Source of the DNA: Portunus trituberculatus
Lineage: Eukaryota; Arthropoda; Malacostraca; Decapoda; Portunidae
NCBI RefSeq assembly: GCF_017591435.1
Contig: NC_059269.1
Span: 2,569,973-2,633,972, forward strand
Direction of reading: 5' to 3'
DNA length: 64,000 nucleotides
The position numbers were made by a program, and so were the translations under genes. Below, piece by piece: positions 10,406 to 21,889 of the stretch; the stretch's first letter is position 1, and every line of letters begins with the position of its first letter. Under the pieces are notes generated by a model. It worked only from the letters and a program-made list of their open reading frames with translations. It had not been told where the DNA came from and did no database searches.

Positions 10406-10663
10406 GATTGATTTTTTTTTTTTTTTTTTACATAGGGAAGAGGGCCAGCCAAGGGCAAAAAAGAAAGTTAGAAAAAGCCCACTTGAGCTGGCTCTCCAAA
10501 GAGTAGAAAAGTGCCAAAACCGTCAGCCAGAATTAGGGGAGCAAATGCCTCGATACCTCCCTCTTAAAAGAAGACAAGTTGTAGGAATTTGGAAATACAG
10601 ATGCAGGGAGGGAGTTCCAGAGTTTACCAGTGAAAGTGATGAATGATTGAGCATACTGGTTAA

Positions 10664-11853
10664 GGTGGAAATTCGTTAATTTGGTCAAAAAAATTGAAAA
10701 ATTGGAAACTTGGTACTTGGGTTCGTCTCTGGAGAGGGAAGCCATGGCCAAAGTTGCCAGGCACATAACGCACTGCTTACCTGGTAATGGTGGGTTTAAA
10801 GGGCCGGCCCTTTCAATACCCAAGCGTGCATACGCCCCTTTTTCTTCTAGTCTTTGTTTTGCTTGTATTTATTATTTTTTTTGAGCTGTTTTATTTATTT
10901 TTGCGTGATGTACGATAGTTTAGTATCAGGCAGTGAGGGTGAGGAAGACGCTACTCCCTCAGTACCAATCGATACAGCCTTAGGAAGTGCGCATGCGTGC
11001 AGCCTACCTGTTGATCGTATTTTACAAGTGTTGGGTTCCCAAATTGTGACAATGCCACGTGTAAGGCCATGATGTAACATGGCATGAAACTATCTAAACA
11101 GCCACTACCAGCCTCCAAGCAGTTGTCAAGGGATTATGTAAGTACATATCTGAGTTTGGTACATATTGGAGTGAGTTATTTTTTTTTTTTATACCATGTG
11201 GGCTTTTCACGGAATTTATGGGCTAAAGGGATACTTTTAGGGTACCTCCTATCTTAAAGCCCACCTGCTAGGAAACCGTTGCCCAGTGAGGAAGCGAGTT
11301 ATGTGGGGTTTTGAAGATGTTCACAGAAAATGCGTTTTCTCGACTTTCAGTTTTTCAGCATATACTGTTGAATAACTTTTTCAGTAATTGGTCAATTTCA
11401 AAACTTTTGCAGCAAAATGATCAACAACCTCATCTTAACAAATGTCAGCATGATAATGCATGAACTCACTCAAATAAATTTACAACAGGCTTATAAACTC
11501 AAATTTTGATGAAAAAAAAGGTAACAATTTGGCGTGTAATGAAATTGTTATAACATAGGTTATGTGTATGCCGATGCTAACATTTATTTATTGTTATGTA
11601 TATTATATGTGGTTAAGAGGAAATTGCCACACTGTTATTAGTTTTGATTTTATAATGGTATTTTTAATTATTTTCTTATCGCCGAAAAAATATTCATTGC
11701 AAAAAAACTACGCCACATTTGTGTACCAAATTAACACTGAAGACGTACACCATAAACATACACCTTGTGTATAAATATTATTGAATTCGGTGAAAAAATA
11801 GCAATGGGAGAGCCAAAAAACTGATATTGATATCGAGTCATCGAATTACCACC
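10664..11853. mobile_element. Non-autonomous DNA transposon with TTAA duplication (element 1)
   Basis: The 1190-bp segment is flanked by TTAA at 10660-10663 and 11854-11857. Its ends are inverted: GGTGGAAATTCG on the left and GGTGGTAATTCG on the reverse complement of the right, 11 of 12 matching. Removing it and one TTAA restores the family D sequence (ACTGGTTAACTCTTGC), which occurs uninterrupted at 63.75 kb. TTAA duplications belong to piggyBac and Kolobok superfamilies; the GGTGG ends do not decide between them. No transposase frame is recognisable inside. Confidence 0.85.
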
Positions 11854-12781
11854 TTAACTCTTGCATTAGAGAGTTGGACAGAATAGGGATGAGAGGAAGA
11901 AGAAAGCCTTGTGCAGCGTGGCTGCAGGAGGAGGGGAGGCATGCAGTTAGCAAGATCAGTAGAACAGTTACCATGAAAATAGCGATAAAATATAGAAAGG
12001 GATGCAACATTTCGCCAGTGAGAAAGAAAGTGAAGACAGTTAGTCAGAGGAGGGGAGTTGATGAGACGTAGAGCTTTCGATTCCACCCTATCAAGCAAAG
12101 CTGTGTGACTGGAACCCCCCAAACATGCGAAGAGTACTCCATACAGGGACGGATAAGGCCCTTATACAGAGTAAGCAGTTGAAGGGGCGAGAAAAACTGG
12201 CGGAGACGCCTCAGAACACCTAACTTCATAGAAGCTGTTTTAGCAAGAGATGAGATGTGAAGTTCCCAGTTAAGATTATGAGCAAAGGACAGACCGAGGA
12301 TATTCATTGTGGAAGAGGAAGACAGTTGAGTGTCATTGAAGAAGAGGGGATAGTTGTCTGGAAGGTTGTGTCGAGTTGATAGATGGAGGAATTGAGTTTT
12401 TGAGGCATTGAAAACTACTAGATTTTCTCTGCCCCAATCGGAAATTTTAGAAAGATCAGAAGTCAGGCGTTCCGTGGTGTCCCCGCGTGATCTGTTAATT
12501 TCCTGAAGGGTTGGACGTCTCTGAAAGAACGTGGAAAGATGTAGGGTGGTGTCATCAGCGTAGGAGTGGATAGAGCAAGAAGTTTGGTTAAGAAGGTCAT
12601 TAATGAATAATAGAAAGAGAGTGGGTGACAGGACAGAACCCTCAGGAACACCACTATTAATAGGTTTAGAAGAAGAACAGTAGCTGTCTACCACAGCAGC
12701 AATAGAGCGGTCGGAAAGGAAACTTGAGATAAAGTTGCAGAGAGAAGGATAGAAGCCGTAAGAGGGCAGTTTCGAAATCAA
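11838..12781 (-). pseudogene. Family D reverse transcriptase, C-terminal half
   Basis: The frame 12044-12781 has INSGVPEGSVLSPTLFLLF (RT motif with P-E-G in place of P-Q-G), then HSYADDTTLHL (the catalytic Y-A-D-D), then the thumb region and LIRPCMEYSSHVWG. After a frameshift, 11838-12122 continues with SLSIFYRYFHGNC and LANCMPPLLLQP, the family D C-terminus. The YADD core is intact, but the ORF is broken, so this copy is not active. Confidence 0.85.
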
Positions 12782-13018
12782 AGCTTTATGCCAGACTCTA
12801 TCAAAAGCTTTTGATATGTCTAACGCAACAGCAAAAGTTTCACCGAAATCTCTAAAAGAGGATGACCAAGACTCAGTAAGGAAAGCCAGAAGATCACCAG
12901 TAGAGCGACCTTGACGGAAGCCATACTGGCGATCAGACAGAAGATTGTCAAGTGACAGATGTTTGAGAATCTTCCTATTCAGGATAGATTAAAAACTTTA
13001 GACAAGCAAAGATTAAAG

Positions 13019-14265
13019 CTATAGGACGGTAGTTTGAGGGGTTAGAACGGTCACCCTTTTAGGAACAGGCTGAATGTAGGCGAACTTCCAGCAGGAAGGA
13101 AAGGTAGAAGTCGATAGATAAAGTTGGAAGAGTTTGCCCAGGCAAGGTGCAAGCACAGAAGCACAGTTTTTGAGAACAATAGGAGGGACCCCATCAGGTC
13201 CATAAGCCTTCTGAGGGTTTAGGCCAGCAAGGGCATGGAAAACATCATTACGAAGAATTTTGATTGTAGACATGAAATAGTCAGAGGGAGGAGGAGAGGA
13301 GGACAAGCCCAAAATCGTCCAAGGTGGAGTTGTGAGCAAAGGTTTGAGAAAAGAGTTCAGCTTTAGAGACAGAAGAGATCGCAGTGGTGCCATCAGGATG
13401 AAATAAAGGAGGAAAGATGAAGAAGTGAAGTTATTTGAGATGTTTTTGGCTAGATGCCAGAAGTCACGAGGAGAGTTTGAGTTTGAAAGATTTTGACATT
13501 TCCTATTTATGAAAGAGTGTTTGGCAAGTTGAAGAACAGACTTGGCATGATTCCGGGCAGAGATATAAAGTGCATGAGATTCAGGAGATGGAAGGCTCAA
13601 GTACCTTTTGTGGGCAACCTCTCTTATCATGTATAGCACGAGAACAGGCTGAGTTAAACCAAGGTTTAGAAGGTTTAGGTTGAGAAAAGAATGAGGAATG
13701 TACGCCCATGCCAGATACTAACACCTCTGTTATGCGTTCAGCACAAAGAGATGGGTCTCTGACACGGAAGCAATAATCATTCAAGGGAAAATCAGCATAA
13801 TACCTCCTCAGGTCTCCCCAACTGGCAGAGGCAAAACGCCAGAGGCACCTTCGCTTTGGGGGATCCTGCGGAGGGATTGGAAAAATAGGACAAGATACAG
13901 AAATAAGATTGTGATCAGAGGAGCCCAACGGATATGAAAGGGTGACAGCATAAGAAGAAGGGTTAGAGGTGAGGAAGAGATCAAGAATCCAGCTTTGGAA
14001 TGAAGATCAAGAATTCCAGCTTTGGAATGAAAATGAGAATAGAGAAAGTAGGAGGGAACAGAGAAGGGGCTACTGTCTGTTGCCTCAGACAGCTGTGTTT
14101 CGGTGAGGAAAAGAAGATGAGGTTTAGTAGAGGAGAGGTGGTGTTCCACAGATTGAAAATTAGATCTAAGACTGCGAATGTTGCAGAAGTTAATGTAGAA
14201 AAAGTTGAGGGAGGTGTCAAGACATTTGTGGTCTTCAACAGGAGAGGTGTCCGACCTGGGGACAT
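13019..14265 (-). pseudogene. Family D endonuclease and RT N-terminal half
   Basis: Several overlapping minus-strand frames carry the first half of the family D ORF. 13981-14265 and 13808-14149 show the endonuclease start (PHLLFLTETQLSEAT, with catalytic Glu). 13581-13928 has GSSDHNLISVSCPI (the S-D-H motif). 13019-13639 has AYGPDGVPPIVLKNC, the RT finger motif. Frameshifts separate all segments. A direct duplication of about 24 bp at 13988-14034 disrupts the endonuclease. Confidence 0.8.
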
Positions 14266-14275
14266 TTTTGGTCCC

Positions 14276-14727
14276 CTCCCCAGAGGGGATATGATAGAGT
14301 TATTTAAAATGTTCTCAGATACAAACTACATAGATGTGAGATCTTTCTTTACCTTAGAGGAGGGAAATAGGACTAGAAATCATGGCAGGAAGATTAGAAA
14401 GCAAGGCTGCAGGTTAGATATAAGAAAATATTTCTTTAGTCATAGGGTGGTAGACTTCTGGAATGCATTGCCAGAGATGGTTGTAAATAGCACTAGTTTG
14501 ACAATGTTTAAAAACAGATTAGATAAGCACTTAAATTTATTAGATTTATAATTATGTATAGCACTGCATGATAGTTTTTATAAGAAATTTACTATAGTTA
14601 AACAAGACATGATCCCCATGTATGGGGACCACAAATTGTAGAGGATTTCGCTGCAGGACTTAGCCCTGTTAATGGGCCAAATATTTAGAATTAGTATATA
14701 ATGTATTGTGTACTTGTAAGTGTATCT
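14276..14727 (+). mobile_element. CR1-like LINE family E, 3' part of the interrupted copy
   Basis: Plus-strand frame resumes with DMIELFKMFSDTNYIDVRSF and ends KNRLDKHLNLLDL stop at 14549-14551, followed by the family 3' UTR. It is collinear with 10213-10405 once the family D insertion is removed. The 3' UTR is itself cut at 14728 by a second TTAA-flanked element and resumes at 15476. Confidence 0.88.
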
Positions 14728-14731
14728 TTAA

Positions 14732-15471
14732 CCCGCTAAGACCGATGGCCGCAAAATTCGCACCCTCCCATTACCACAATTATCATAAAAAAAAATCAAC
14801 TCTTATAAATTACTCTGGAAAAAAAATCTGCTGTTAGTAGACATGACAATGCATCATCCTACAAGTTTTTATTGCTCTACTCACTATGGTTGTCTCAGAA
14901 TAATAACCGATAATTGGAGAAGATTGTAGTAGCGGCAACTCGGGGAGGTGCTTTTATGTGTATTCTTACATAATGTAAGGCACTGCTCATGTTTTTATGT
15001 GTTTTCACATGTTTTTCGTGTTTTCACTCATATTGGCTGATTATAGTTACGTATGTTTTTATCAAGCGTGGGTGACGATGTTGTCACAATAGCGGGGTCG
15101 GGATCTACCTCCAACCTGTGCACTTTGCGTCTTGTCCCGCCTTGTCTATCACTTTTATCACTAAACTTTAGCTTCCTCTTAGCACCAGTAGCCAGTTGTA
15201 AATAATAGTTCCTTAAATAAGTAAATACGTAAATAATTATCACCGCGACACGACGCTCACGCACCTCACAGAAATTTGCGGGAGACTAGCTGGCTAGAGC
15301 GGTGTGCTTCCTGGGAGCCGACAGTACTACCATAGGCCTACGTCACGACCAAATATAGCAGCGCTACCAATGCTAGCGCGGTTTTTATTAGCGCTCAAAG
15401 TAGCTGCCCCATTTAAGGACTATCGGAAGTGTGCTATGCAGCCGTATTTAAGGCCTGTCGGACTTTACGGG
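14732..15471. mobile_element. Non-autonomous DNA transposon with TTAA duplication (element 2, piggyBac-like)
   Basis: The 740-bp segment is flanked by TTAA at 14728-14731 and 15472-15475. Ends: CCCGCTAAGACCGATGG on the left and, reverse complemented, CCCGTAAAGTCCGACAGG on the right. The uninterrupted site (ATCTTTAAGTACTGATGACG) exists in the minus-strand CR1 near 17055. A CCC start next to TTAA suits piggyBac. No transposase frame is present. Confidence 0.85.
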
Positions 15472-15475
15472 TTAA

Positions 15476-15600
15476 GTACTGATGACGAGGTCACTGTGCG
15501 ACTGATACAGGATAACCTAGATGGGCCCTGGTGGCCCTTTGTTATCCTATTATTTATGTTATGTTATGACATTTGTCTCTGTCTTTTGGCTAACTGTATT
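15476..15600 (+). mobile_element. CR1 family E 3' tail
   Basis: It matches the end of the minus-strand CR1 (GATACAGGATAACCTAGATG onward) and ends in an ATGTT-type short repeat (TTATGTTATGTTATG), the 3' tail of this family. Confidence 0.8.
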
Positions 15601-16012
15601 CATCTCTAATGGAATTGGTAATAAAGTGGGCCTTTTTTTTTTTTGCCCTTGGCCAGTTTCCCTCTTACATAAAAAATTTTAATTACTCACAATGAGGTCT
15701 ATTACCACTGACTGGTTCAAGAGGTGTTGTGAACTTATCATCAAAGCCAGCTGTGACCTCGCTGAACATTTCCCTTTGTGTCTCACAACATAAAGGGTAG
15801 CTAGTATAGTCTATCCTCTAAAGAAACAAAACTATGCACATAGCTACACATACATTCTTCATTCAAAATCTAAAATTGAAAAGGAAACCAGGTATATAAC
15901 AACTCCTCCACTAGCCTAAGAGTCCACATCTGATTAAAATTCTTTTGAACTTGTTTAGGCCTTTCTCTTATTCCTGTTGCCCTTGGGTGGTTTCACCTCT
16001 TACAATAAAAAG

Positions 16013-16046
<34 letters not shown>

Positions 16047-16187
16047 AATCAGTGTAACTAGTAAACAAAAGGTTCAAGAACATTGGTTTCACAACTTTTG
16101 TGAATGTAAAGTAGATCTGTCCCTGGATATCAGAATATAAAAATTAAAACTAGTACGTATATGAAAACAGCTATTAATTGGGTTCAT
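15601..16187. other. Mostly unique sequence with LINE-tail fragments and a poly-A run
   Basis: 15628-15680 is a family-D-type tail (GCCCTTGGCCAG with an oligo-T run), and 15955-16042 is a similar relic ending in about 30 A. Between them, 15691-15817 on the minus strand is an open 42-codon stretch bounded by splice-like signals (see findings). No known protein was recognised. Confidence 0.5.
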
Positions 16188-16540
16188 AAGGGAGGTGGTG
16201 GCATAGTGGATAAGGTGGGAGGCAGGGGATCGGGAAGATGTCCATGCATAGGTTCTAATCCCACCCCTTACCATCTCAAAAATATGCCATTTGTCGAGTG
16301 ATTTAAAGTTACCTACATGTCACCATGATGCCATGTTCTATGTGATTACGTACACCAAAGATGTGCTTGGATGATGATACGGGCCCTATCAAGGGTGCCA
16401 CTATAAATAAAATTACCTGCACTACTAATGGGTGGAAGCTGAACAGCACTTCCTATACATACTCTTCAAGTATACATACCTACACTACAAGTGTTATATG
16501 CCTTAGTGTAAAAAAAATAAATAAATAAATAAAATATATA
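16188..16540 (+). mobile_element. tRNA-derived SINE (family 2), copy 1
   Basis: TGGCATAGTGG at 16199-16209 fits the pol III A box and GGTTCTAATCC at 16251-16261 fits the B box, with tRNA-like spacing. A body of about 250 bp follows and ends in an AAAT-repeat tail. Two minus-strand copies occur at 55990-56285 and 56457-56815. Confidence 0.8.
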
Positions 16541-16957
16541 ATAAAGTTTACCTTTAATTAGTGAACAGTAGCTTTGGAATTTAATCAATTATTGAAATGT
16601 CTGGTACCAAGTTATTGAAGTGTTCATGTCAAGAACAGCAAACTCAATTGAATTATTCCTATGTAAAAAATAACAAACCCAATAATCTTTTAGTAAAGAA
16701 TAACAAACCCTGATACGAGTGAGTTTGCTATTCTTGACATGATCCTAAATTGTTATATACCAACTCAAAACTAACTTCAATACAGTAGGCAGAGCAGTTT
16801 GTGTGACATCTTTTTTTGTGTTTATTATTCAATCTGTAACATAGTATAACTCTGCCTCAACATTCTTCAATTATTTTCTTCACGACTTTCACAAAACCCA
16901 TTGTAGGTATACATATCATATGATAGTATAAAGTGGCAGAAAATGTCACTAACCATC
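16541..16957. other. AT-rich unique sequence, no feature seen
   Basis: No convincing frame, RNA gene or known repeat. A near-palindromic pair (TGTCAAGAACAGCAAACTC at about 16628 and GAGTTTGCTATTCTTGACA at about 16721) suggests a small hairpin or MITE relic. Confidence 0.4.
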
Positions 16958-17240
16958 TAACATAACATATAACATAACATAAATAATAGGATAACAAAGG
17001 GCCACCAGGGCCCATCTAGGTTATCCTGTATCAGTCGCACAGCGACCTCGTCATCAGTACTTAAAGATACACTTACAAGTACACAATACATTATATACTA
17101 ATTCTAAATATTTGGCCCATTAACAGGGCTAAGTCCTGCAGCGAAATCCTCTACAATTTGTGGTCCCCATACATGGGGATCATGTCTTATTTAACTATAG
17201 TAAATTTCTTATAAAAACTATCATGCAGTGCTATACATAA

Positions 17241-18162
17241 TTATAAATCTAATAAATTTAAGTGCTTATCTAATCTGTTTTTAAACATTGTCAAACTAGT
17301 GCTATTTACAACCGTCTCTGGCAATGCATTCCAGAAGTCTACCACTCTATGACTAAAGAAATATTTTCTTATATCTAACCTGCAGCCTTGCTTTCTAATC
17401 TTCCTGCCATGATTTCTAGTCCTATTTCCCTCCTCTAAGGTAAAGAAAGATCTCACATCTATGTAGTTTGTATCTGAGAACATTTTAAATAACTCTATCA
17501 TATCCTCTTATACATCTCCTCTCAAATGAAAACATGTTTAATTCCTTTAATCTATCTCTATACTCCAGGCGCTTTAATGCTGGTATCATCCTAGTTGCTC
17601 TTCTCTGAACTGCTTCTAACATGTTGATATCCTGCCTATAGTGGGGTGACCAGGCCTGTATGCAATACTCTAAATGGGGCCTAACATAGGAATTATATAA
17701 GCTACGCACCACTTCCTTACTTTTATAACTAACATTTCTATTTATAAAACCCAGGATCCTATTTGCCCTATTTCTTGCTTCTAAACATTGCTTTGAAAAT
17801 TTCATAGTCCTGTCTATCACTACTCCTAAATCCTTTCCTTCCTCTACTGCCTCTAGCCAACATCCCTCCATCTCATAGTTAAAGTTTGTGTTGTCTTTAC
17901 CTAAATGCATAACCTGACACTTATCAGAATTAAACTCCATCTGCCACCTGTCTGCCCATGCTATCAGCCTGTCCAGGTCTCGTTGTATTCTGTAATTGTC
18001 CTTTTCACCCTGTACTGCACATGCTATCTTAGTATCATCTGCAAACTTTGATACTTTGCTACTAATTCCTATATCTAAATCGTTAATGTACACCAAGAAA
18101 AGAAGAGGTCCTAGCACTGATCCTTGGGGTACCCCACTAACCACTTCCTTCCACTCAGACAT
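17241..18162 (-). pseudogene. CR1 family E reverse transcriptase, C-terminal part
   Basis: 17485-18162 has VVSGVPQGSVLGPLLFLVYI (RT motif), then VSKFADDTKIACA (catalytic F-A-D-D), then LGVVIDRTMKFSKQ and VRPHLEYCIQAW. After a 2-nt loss near 17508 (AGAGGAT against AGAGGGGAT in the plus-strand copy), 17241-17501 carries the final 86 residues, ending KHLNLLDL. Apart from the frameshift the RT core residues are intact. Confidence 0.85.
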
Positions 18163-19199
18163 TGCCCCATTTAATACTACTCTCTGTTTCCTATCAGAAA
18201 GCCATTCACTAATCCAATCAACTAACCTACCCCTATCCCATGTAGTCTCAATTTGTACACTAGCCTCCTATGCGGTACCTTATCAAACGCCTTGCTAAAA
18301 TCTAGATATATAACATCTATGCTATTTCCATCATCTAACTCCTTGGTAATATATTCTAAGATATCGAGCAAATTTGTAAGACAGGACCTCCCTGATCTAA
18401 AGCCATGTTGGGTATCTCTAATTAATCTATTCTCATTTAAATGCTCCCAAATACTACCCTTAATGATTTTCTCTAGTATCTTACATACTATACTAGTTAA
18501 ACTGATCGGTCTATAATTATTCGCATCATCCTTCCTACCTTTTTAAATATTGGAGTAACATTAGCTAACTTCCAGTCCTGAGGTATCTCAGCAAACCTAA
18601 GTGATCTTTCAAAGATTAACTTAAGTGCTTCAGAAATACTGTCTACACCCTCCCTAAGTACTCTGGCATGTAGCTCATCAGGACCACTGGCTTTCCTATC
18701 GTCTAGTTCAAGAATAAATTTCCTAATAATTCCCGGTTTTATATCAATATTTTCTAAAGCTCTTAAACTACTCGTCGCACTGTTTGTAACAGGATTTCCT
18801 ATTCTTTCCTAGTAAATACTGAAGAAAATTGTTCATTCAATAATTCTACTATGTCTTCATTTTGATCCACTACTACACCATCTTTTCTGAGTGGTCCAAT
18901 CCTATCCTTATTTCTTTTATCACTGACCTTGTAATAACTATATAATTTTTGGGATCTTTACTCCCAGCTCTAGCTAGTTTTATCTCTGCCTGCCTTTTAC
19001 TTTTTTTATAACCTTACTCAAATCATCTCTGACCTGTCTGTACCTAATCAAATCTACATCTTCCCACTTTTCTGCAACTCTCTATATGCCCTCTTCTTCT
19101 CTCTGATCTGGCTACCTATCTCATGAGTCCACCATAATGGCTTCCTGTTTCTCTGCCTTATATCTTTGTAAGGGATACACTGCATCACTATACCCTTTA

Positions 19200-20192
19200 C
19201 TACAACCTTAAAATATCCCACATCTCCTGTGCAGTTTTATTTCCAAAACTATCTTCCCAGTTTACCTCTCCTAATAACTGACGTAACCTACCATAATTGC
19301 CTTTCTGATAGTTTGGGACTCTAGTCTTATTCACTATATTATCCCTACTGGAATTAATGATAAATCTAATTATATGATGGTCACTGTTTGCTAAAGTCTC
19401 TCCTACCTCAACTTCCTTTAAACAATGCTCAATATTTGTTAGTACTATGTCTAAAACCTTCCTCCCCCTAGTAGGTTTATCTACCATCTGCACTAAATAG
19501 TTATCCTGAAAACTTTCCATAAACTTATTTTCACTAGCATCTCCTACCATCCTCTCCCAGTTTACTGACTTAAGATTAAAATCCCTAAGATAATTGTCTG
19601 ACTAGTACACCCCTATTTATCTCATCTACCATAAGGTTGTCTACATCTGCTGACTGGTTAGGTGGCCTATAAAAGCTCCTACTCTAATAACCTTACTTTT
19701 GTTTACTCTAACATCCAGCCATAAGGACTCTACTCTGTTATCTACCTTAATACCATTAACCTGACTGGAAATGAAGGATTTTTACATAAATAACTACTCC
19801 TCCGCCTATCCTACCAATTCTCTGGTGTAAATACATAATGTATCCATCTACTTCATATTCTTTCCTATTTTCCTAAACTTTTCCTCATTTACCCATGCCT
19901 CTGTGACACATACAACATCTAGGCCCTCCTCAACTATATAACTAGATAACTCGTCCTTCTTGTTCCTAAGACTCCTGGCATTTACATAAAAACATTTAAG
20001 TCCTGCTACCTTCCTAGATGCTGTCTCCTTATTTGGAATCCTAATCTTATTCTCTCCTATTTGCACCTGGAAATCTTTCCTAATCTTTTCACTATCTCTG
20101 TTTATCCTATCTAATTTATGTCTAGCATCTTTCTTCTGGAATGCATTTGCTACCTCACCCCCTACACTCCATCCCAACTCCCCTCCAGACAT
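19200..20192 (-). pseudogene. CR1 family E endonuclease region of ORF2
   Basis: 19848-20192 holds the endonuclease start: CFYVNARSLRNKKDEL and VVCVTEAWV (catalytic Glu). 19200-19550 holds the C-terminal part: RKVLDIVLTN and LANSDHHIIRF (S-D-H). The central part (about 19550-19850) is out of frame. The RT N-terminal part (about 18160-19200) is also frameshifted but recognisable on the minus strand as LINE sequence. Confidence 0.8.
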
Positions 20193-21292
20193 CCACTCAG
20201 CACATCCACACCCTTCCTACTCAGATGCACACCATCCCTAGCATACAAATCCCTTCGCCCATAGAACCTATCCCATACATCCACAAAGCTGACACCCACA
20301 TCCTTACACATCCCTTTTACCCGATCATTCACACCAATGGCTCTAGACAACCATTCCTGCTAACATACACACGAGGCAAGATTCCTGACACTACACACCT
20401 CCTACCACTCTCCCTTATCTTGCCTAACATTTCCCGAAATCTTGCCACTAACTCCTCCGACCCACCTGCTCTGACATCGTTCCCACCTACGTGCAAAACT
20501 ACTACACCCTCCTCTCCATCCCCCAACCCTCTTCTGCACCTCCTCACTCACTGCCTTCACACCTGCACCAGGCATACACACGTTCGTCCTCCTATCCCTG
20601 TCTTTCCCACAGAAAGTGCTATCTAAATACCTAACCTGAGAGTCACCCACCACACACACCTGAGGTGTGCTAGGCACAACCATCCTCCTCCTCTCCTCTA
20701 CCCCCTTCTTTCTCCTTTCACTCACCACAACCACTTCATTCACTCCACTCTCACTCTCCCCTTCCCCCTCCAACAAACCGAACCTATTTTCACACTCAAC
20801 AGGTTTAGTCCTATCCTCCCTAACTATCTCCGCTTTCCTTCCCCTCGCAACCTGCCATCTCTGCCTATCCTGACTACTATCTTTCCCAGTCTGGCTCGCC
20901 TGCTCCCTCTTCCCCACTCTGCTCTTCCCGACAGAGGGCCAAGCCACCCTGTCGCCCTCAGAAGGTCCAACCTTCGGCCTAACACTGATCTCCTGCCTAA
21001 TTTTTTCCACTGCCTCCCCAAGCCTCTTAACCTCCTCCTTCAATTCAAAGATGAGAACTTCGTTCGCACTTTTCCCCTCACTTAGCTTTCTGATTTCCTC
21101 TCGCAATTCTCGGTGCTCAAGAGAAAGAACTAAATTCTCGCTCTTGAGCCTACACACCATACACTCAGAAAAGTCAACGACCTTCCTGTCGTGCCCACAC
21201 ATCTCACACACAACAAACTCTCCCAATCCCACCTCAACACTCTCTTTCACGCACTCAATCACACTCTGATATACCTCAGTAGCTACCGCCAT
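20162..21292 (-). pseudogene. CR1 family E ORF1: zinc-finger-like, coiled coil and SGNH esterase
   Basis: The frame begins MAVATEVYQS at 21292. Residues about 29-50 contain CEMCGHD and CMVCRL, two CxxC pairs resembling a PHD-like finger. A coiled coil follows (about 50-100), then a basic, Gln-rich linker. The esterase domain starts at VCVVGDSQVRYLD (the GDS nucleophile block). A frameshift near 20540 moves it to the frame 20329-20547 (VVVLHVGGNDVR, the GxND block) and another to 20162-20350 (LYARDGVHLSRKG, the D-x-x-H block). All catalytic blocks of an SGNH hydrolase are therefore present, though split over frames. CR1 ORF1 esterases are known but their role in retrotransposition is unclear. 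Confidence 0.82.
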
Positions 21293-21889
21293 ACTAATTT
21301 ACAATATGTTAACTCACGAACAAATAAAAATACTAGGTGACAGCAGGGTGGGGGAACCGCGGTGGTGGGGGGGCCTAAGTGAGGTCAACTAATCCTCTTT
21401 CAAGGTCAACTTGACGGTTACAAGCCTAGTCTCCTCGCTCTACAAAAATACTTTTAACTCACAAACACTGATTCTAACCACTATTTCACTCTAATCTAAC
21501 ACTTGCAGTACACACTTTCACTTCACTAACACTCAAAAGCACCACACACAGACACCAAGCACAAACACCACTCGCTAACTATAAAAACCACAGCCAAAAA
21601 CGGAGCGCACACACAACACGTCCACTCGCCACCACAGCTACCGAAACCCCACATTAAAAATATCACAGACATGTTGGATAGTAAGCAGGTATTCTATCAC
21701 CTTGCATGGTTTTCAATGATTAGAAAGGAGGTGCCATTCCTTACTTTTCCCTAACTACTAACATAAACGTAACCTAACATAAATGTAACAAAAAATAAAA
21801 CAATCTAACATTCCCACAGGTCCTACTTGCAGGTAGATACAAAATCCGAAGTCACCTGTAGCATCAATATGATATGTTATGTTACTTAC

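Larger units (their letters stand above)
10406..14275 (-). mobile_element. LINE family D, nearly full length, interrupted by a TTAA element
   Basis: The element reads from about 14275 (5') down to the poly-T at 10411-10429 (3' poly-A tail). It encodes endonuclease, then RT, then a C-terminal domain, with many frameshifts. Removing the 1190-bp insertion at 10664-11853 leaves about 2.7 kb. It is inserted in opposite orientation into a family E CR1 copy, splitting that protein after FSFE. The clade is Jockey/I-like by appearance; the exact clade was not determined. Confidence 0.8.
16958..21660 (-). mobile_element. Nearly full-length CR1-like LINE (family E) with esterase ORF1
   Basis: From 5' to 3' on the minus strand: a 5' UTR (about 21660-21293), ORF1 with zinc-finger-like cysteines, coiled coil and SGNH esterase (21292-20162), ORF2 with endonuclease and RT (about 20192-17241), a 3' UTR, and an ATGTT-repeat tail at 16958-16990. 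An esterase in ORF1 is a known hallmark of part of the CR1 clade. Frameshifts make the copy inactive, but the layout is complete. It lies just downstream of ZFAND2 exon 1, within that gene's first intron. Confidence 0.85.
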
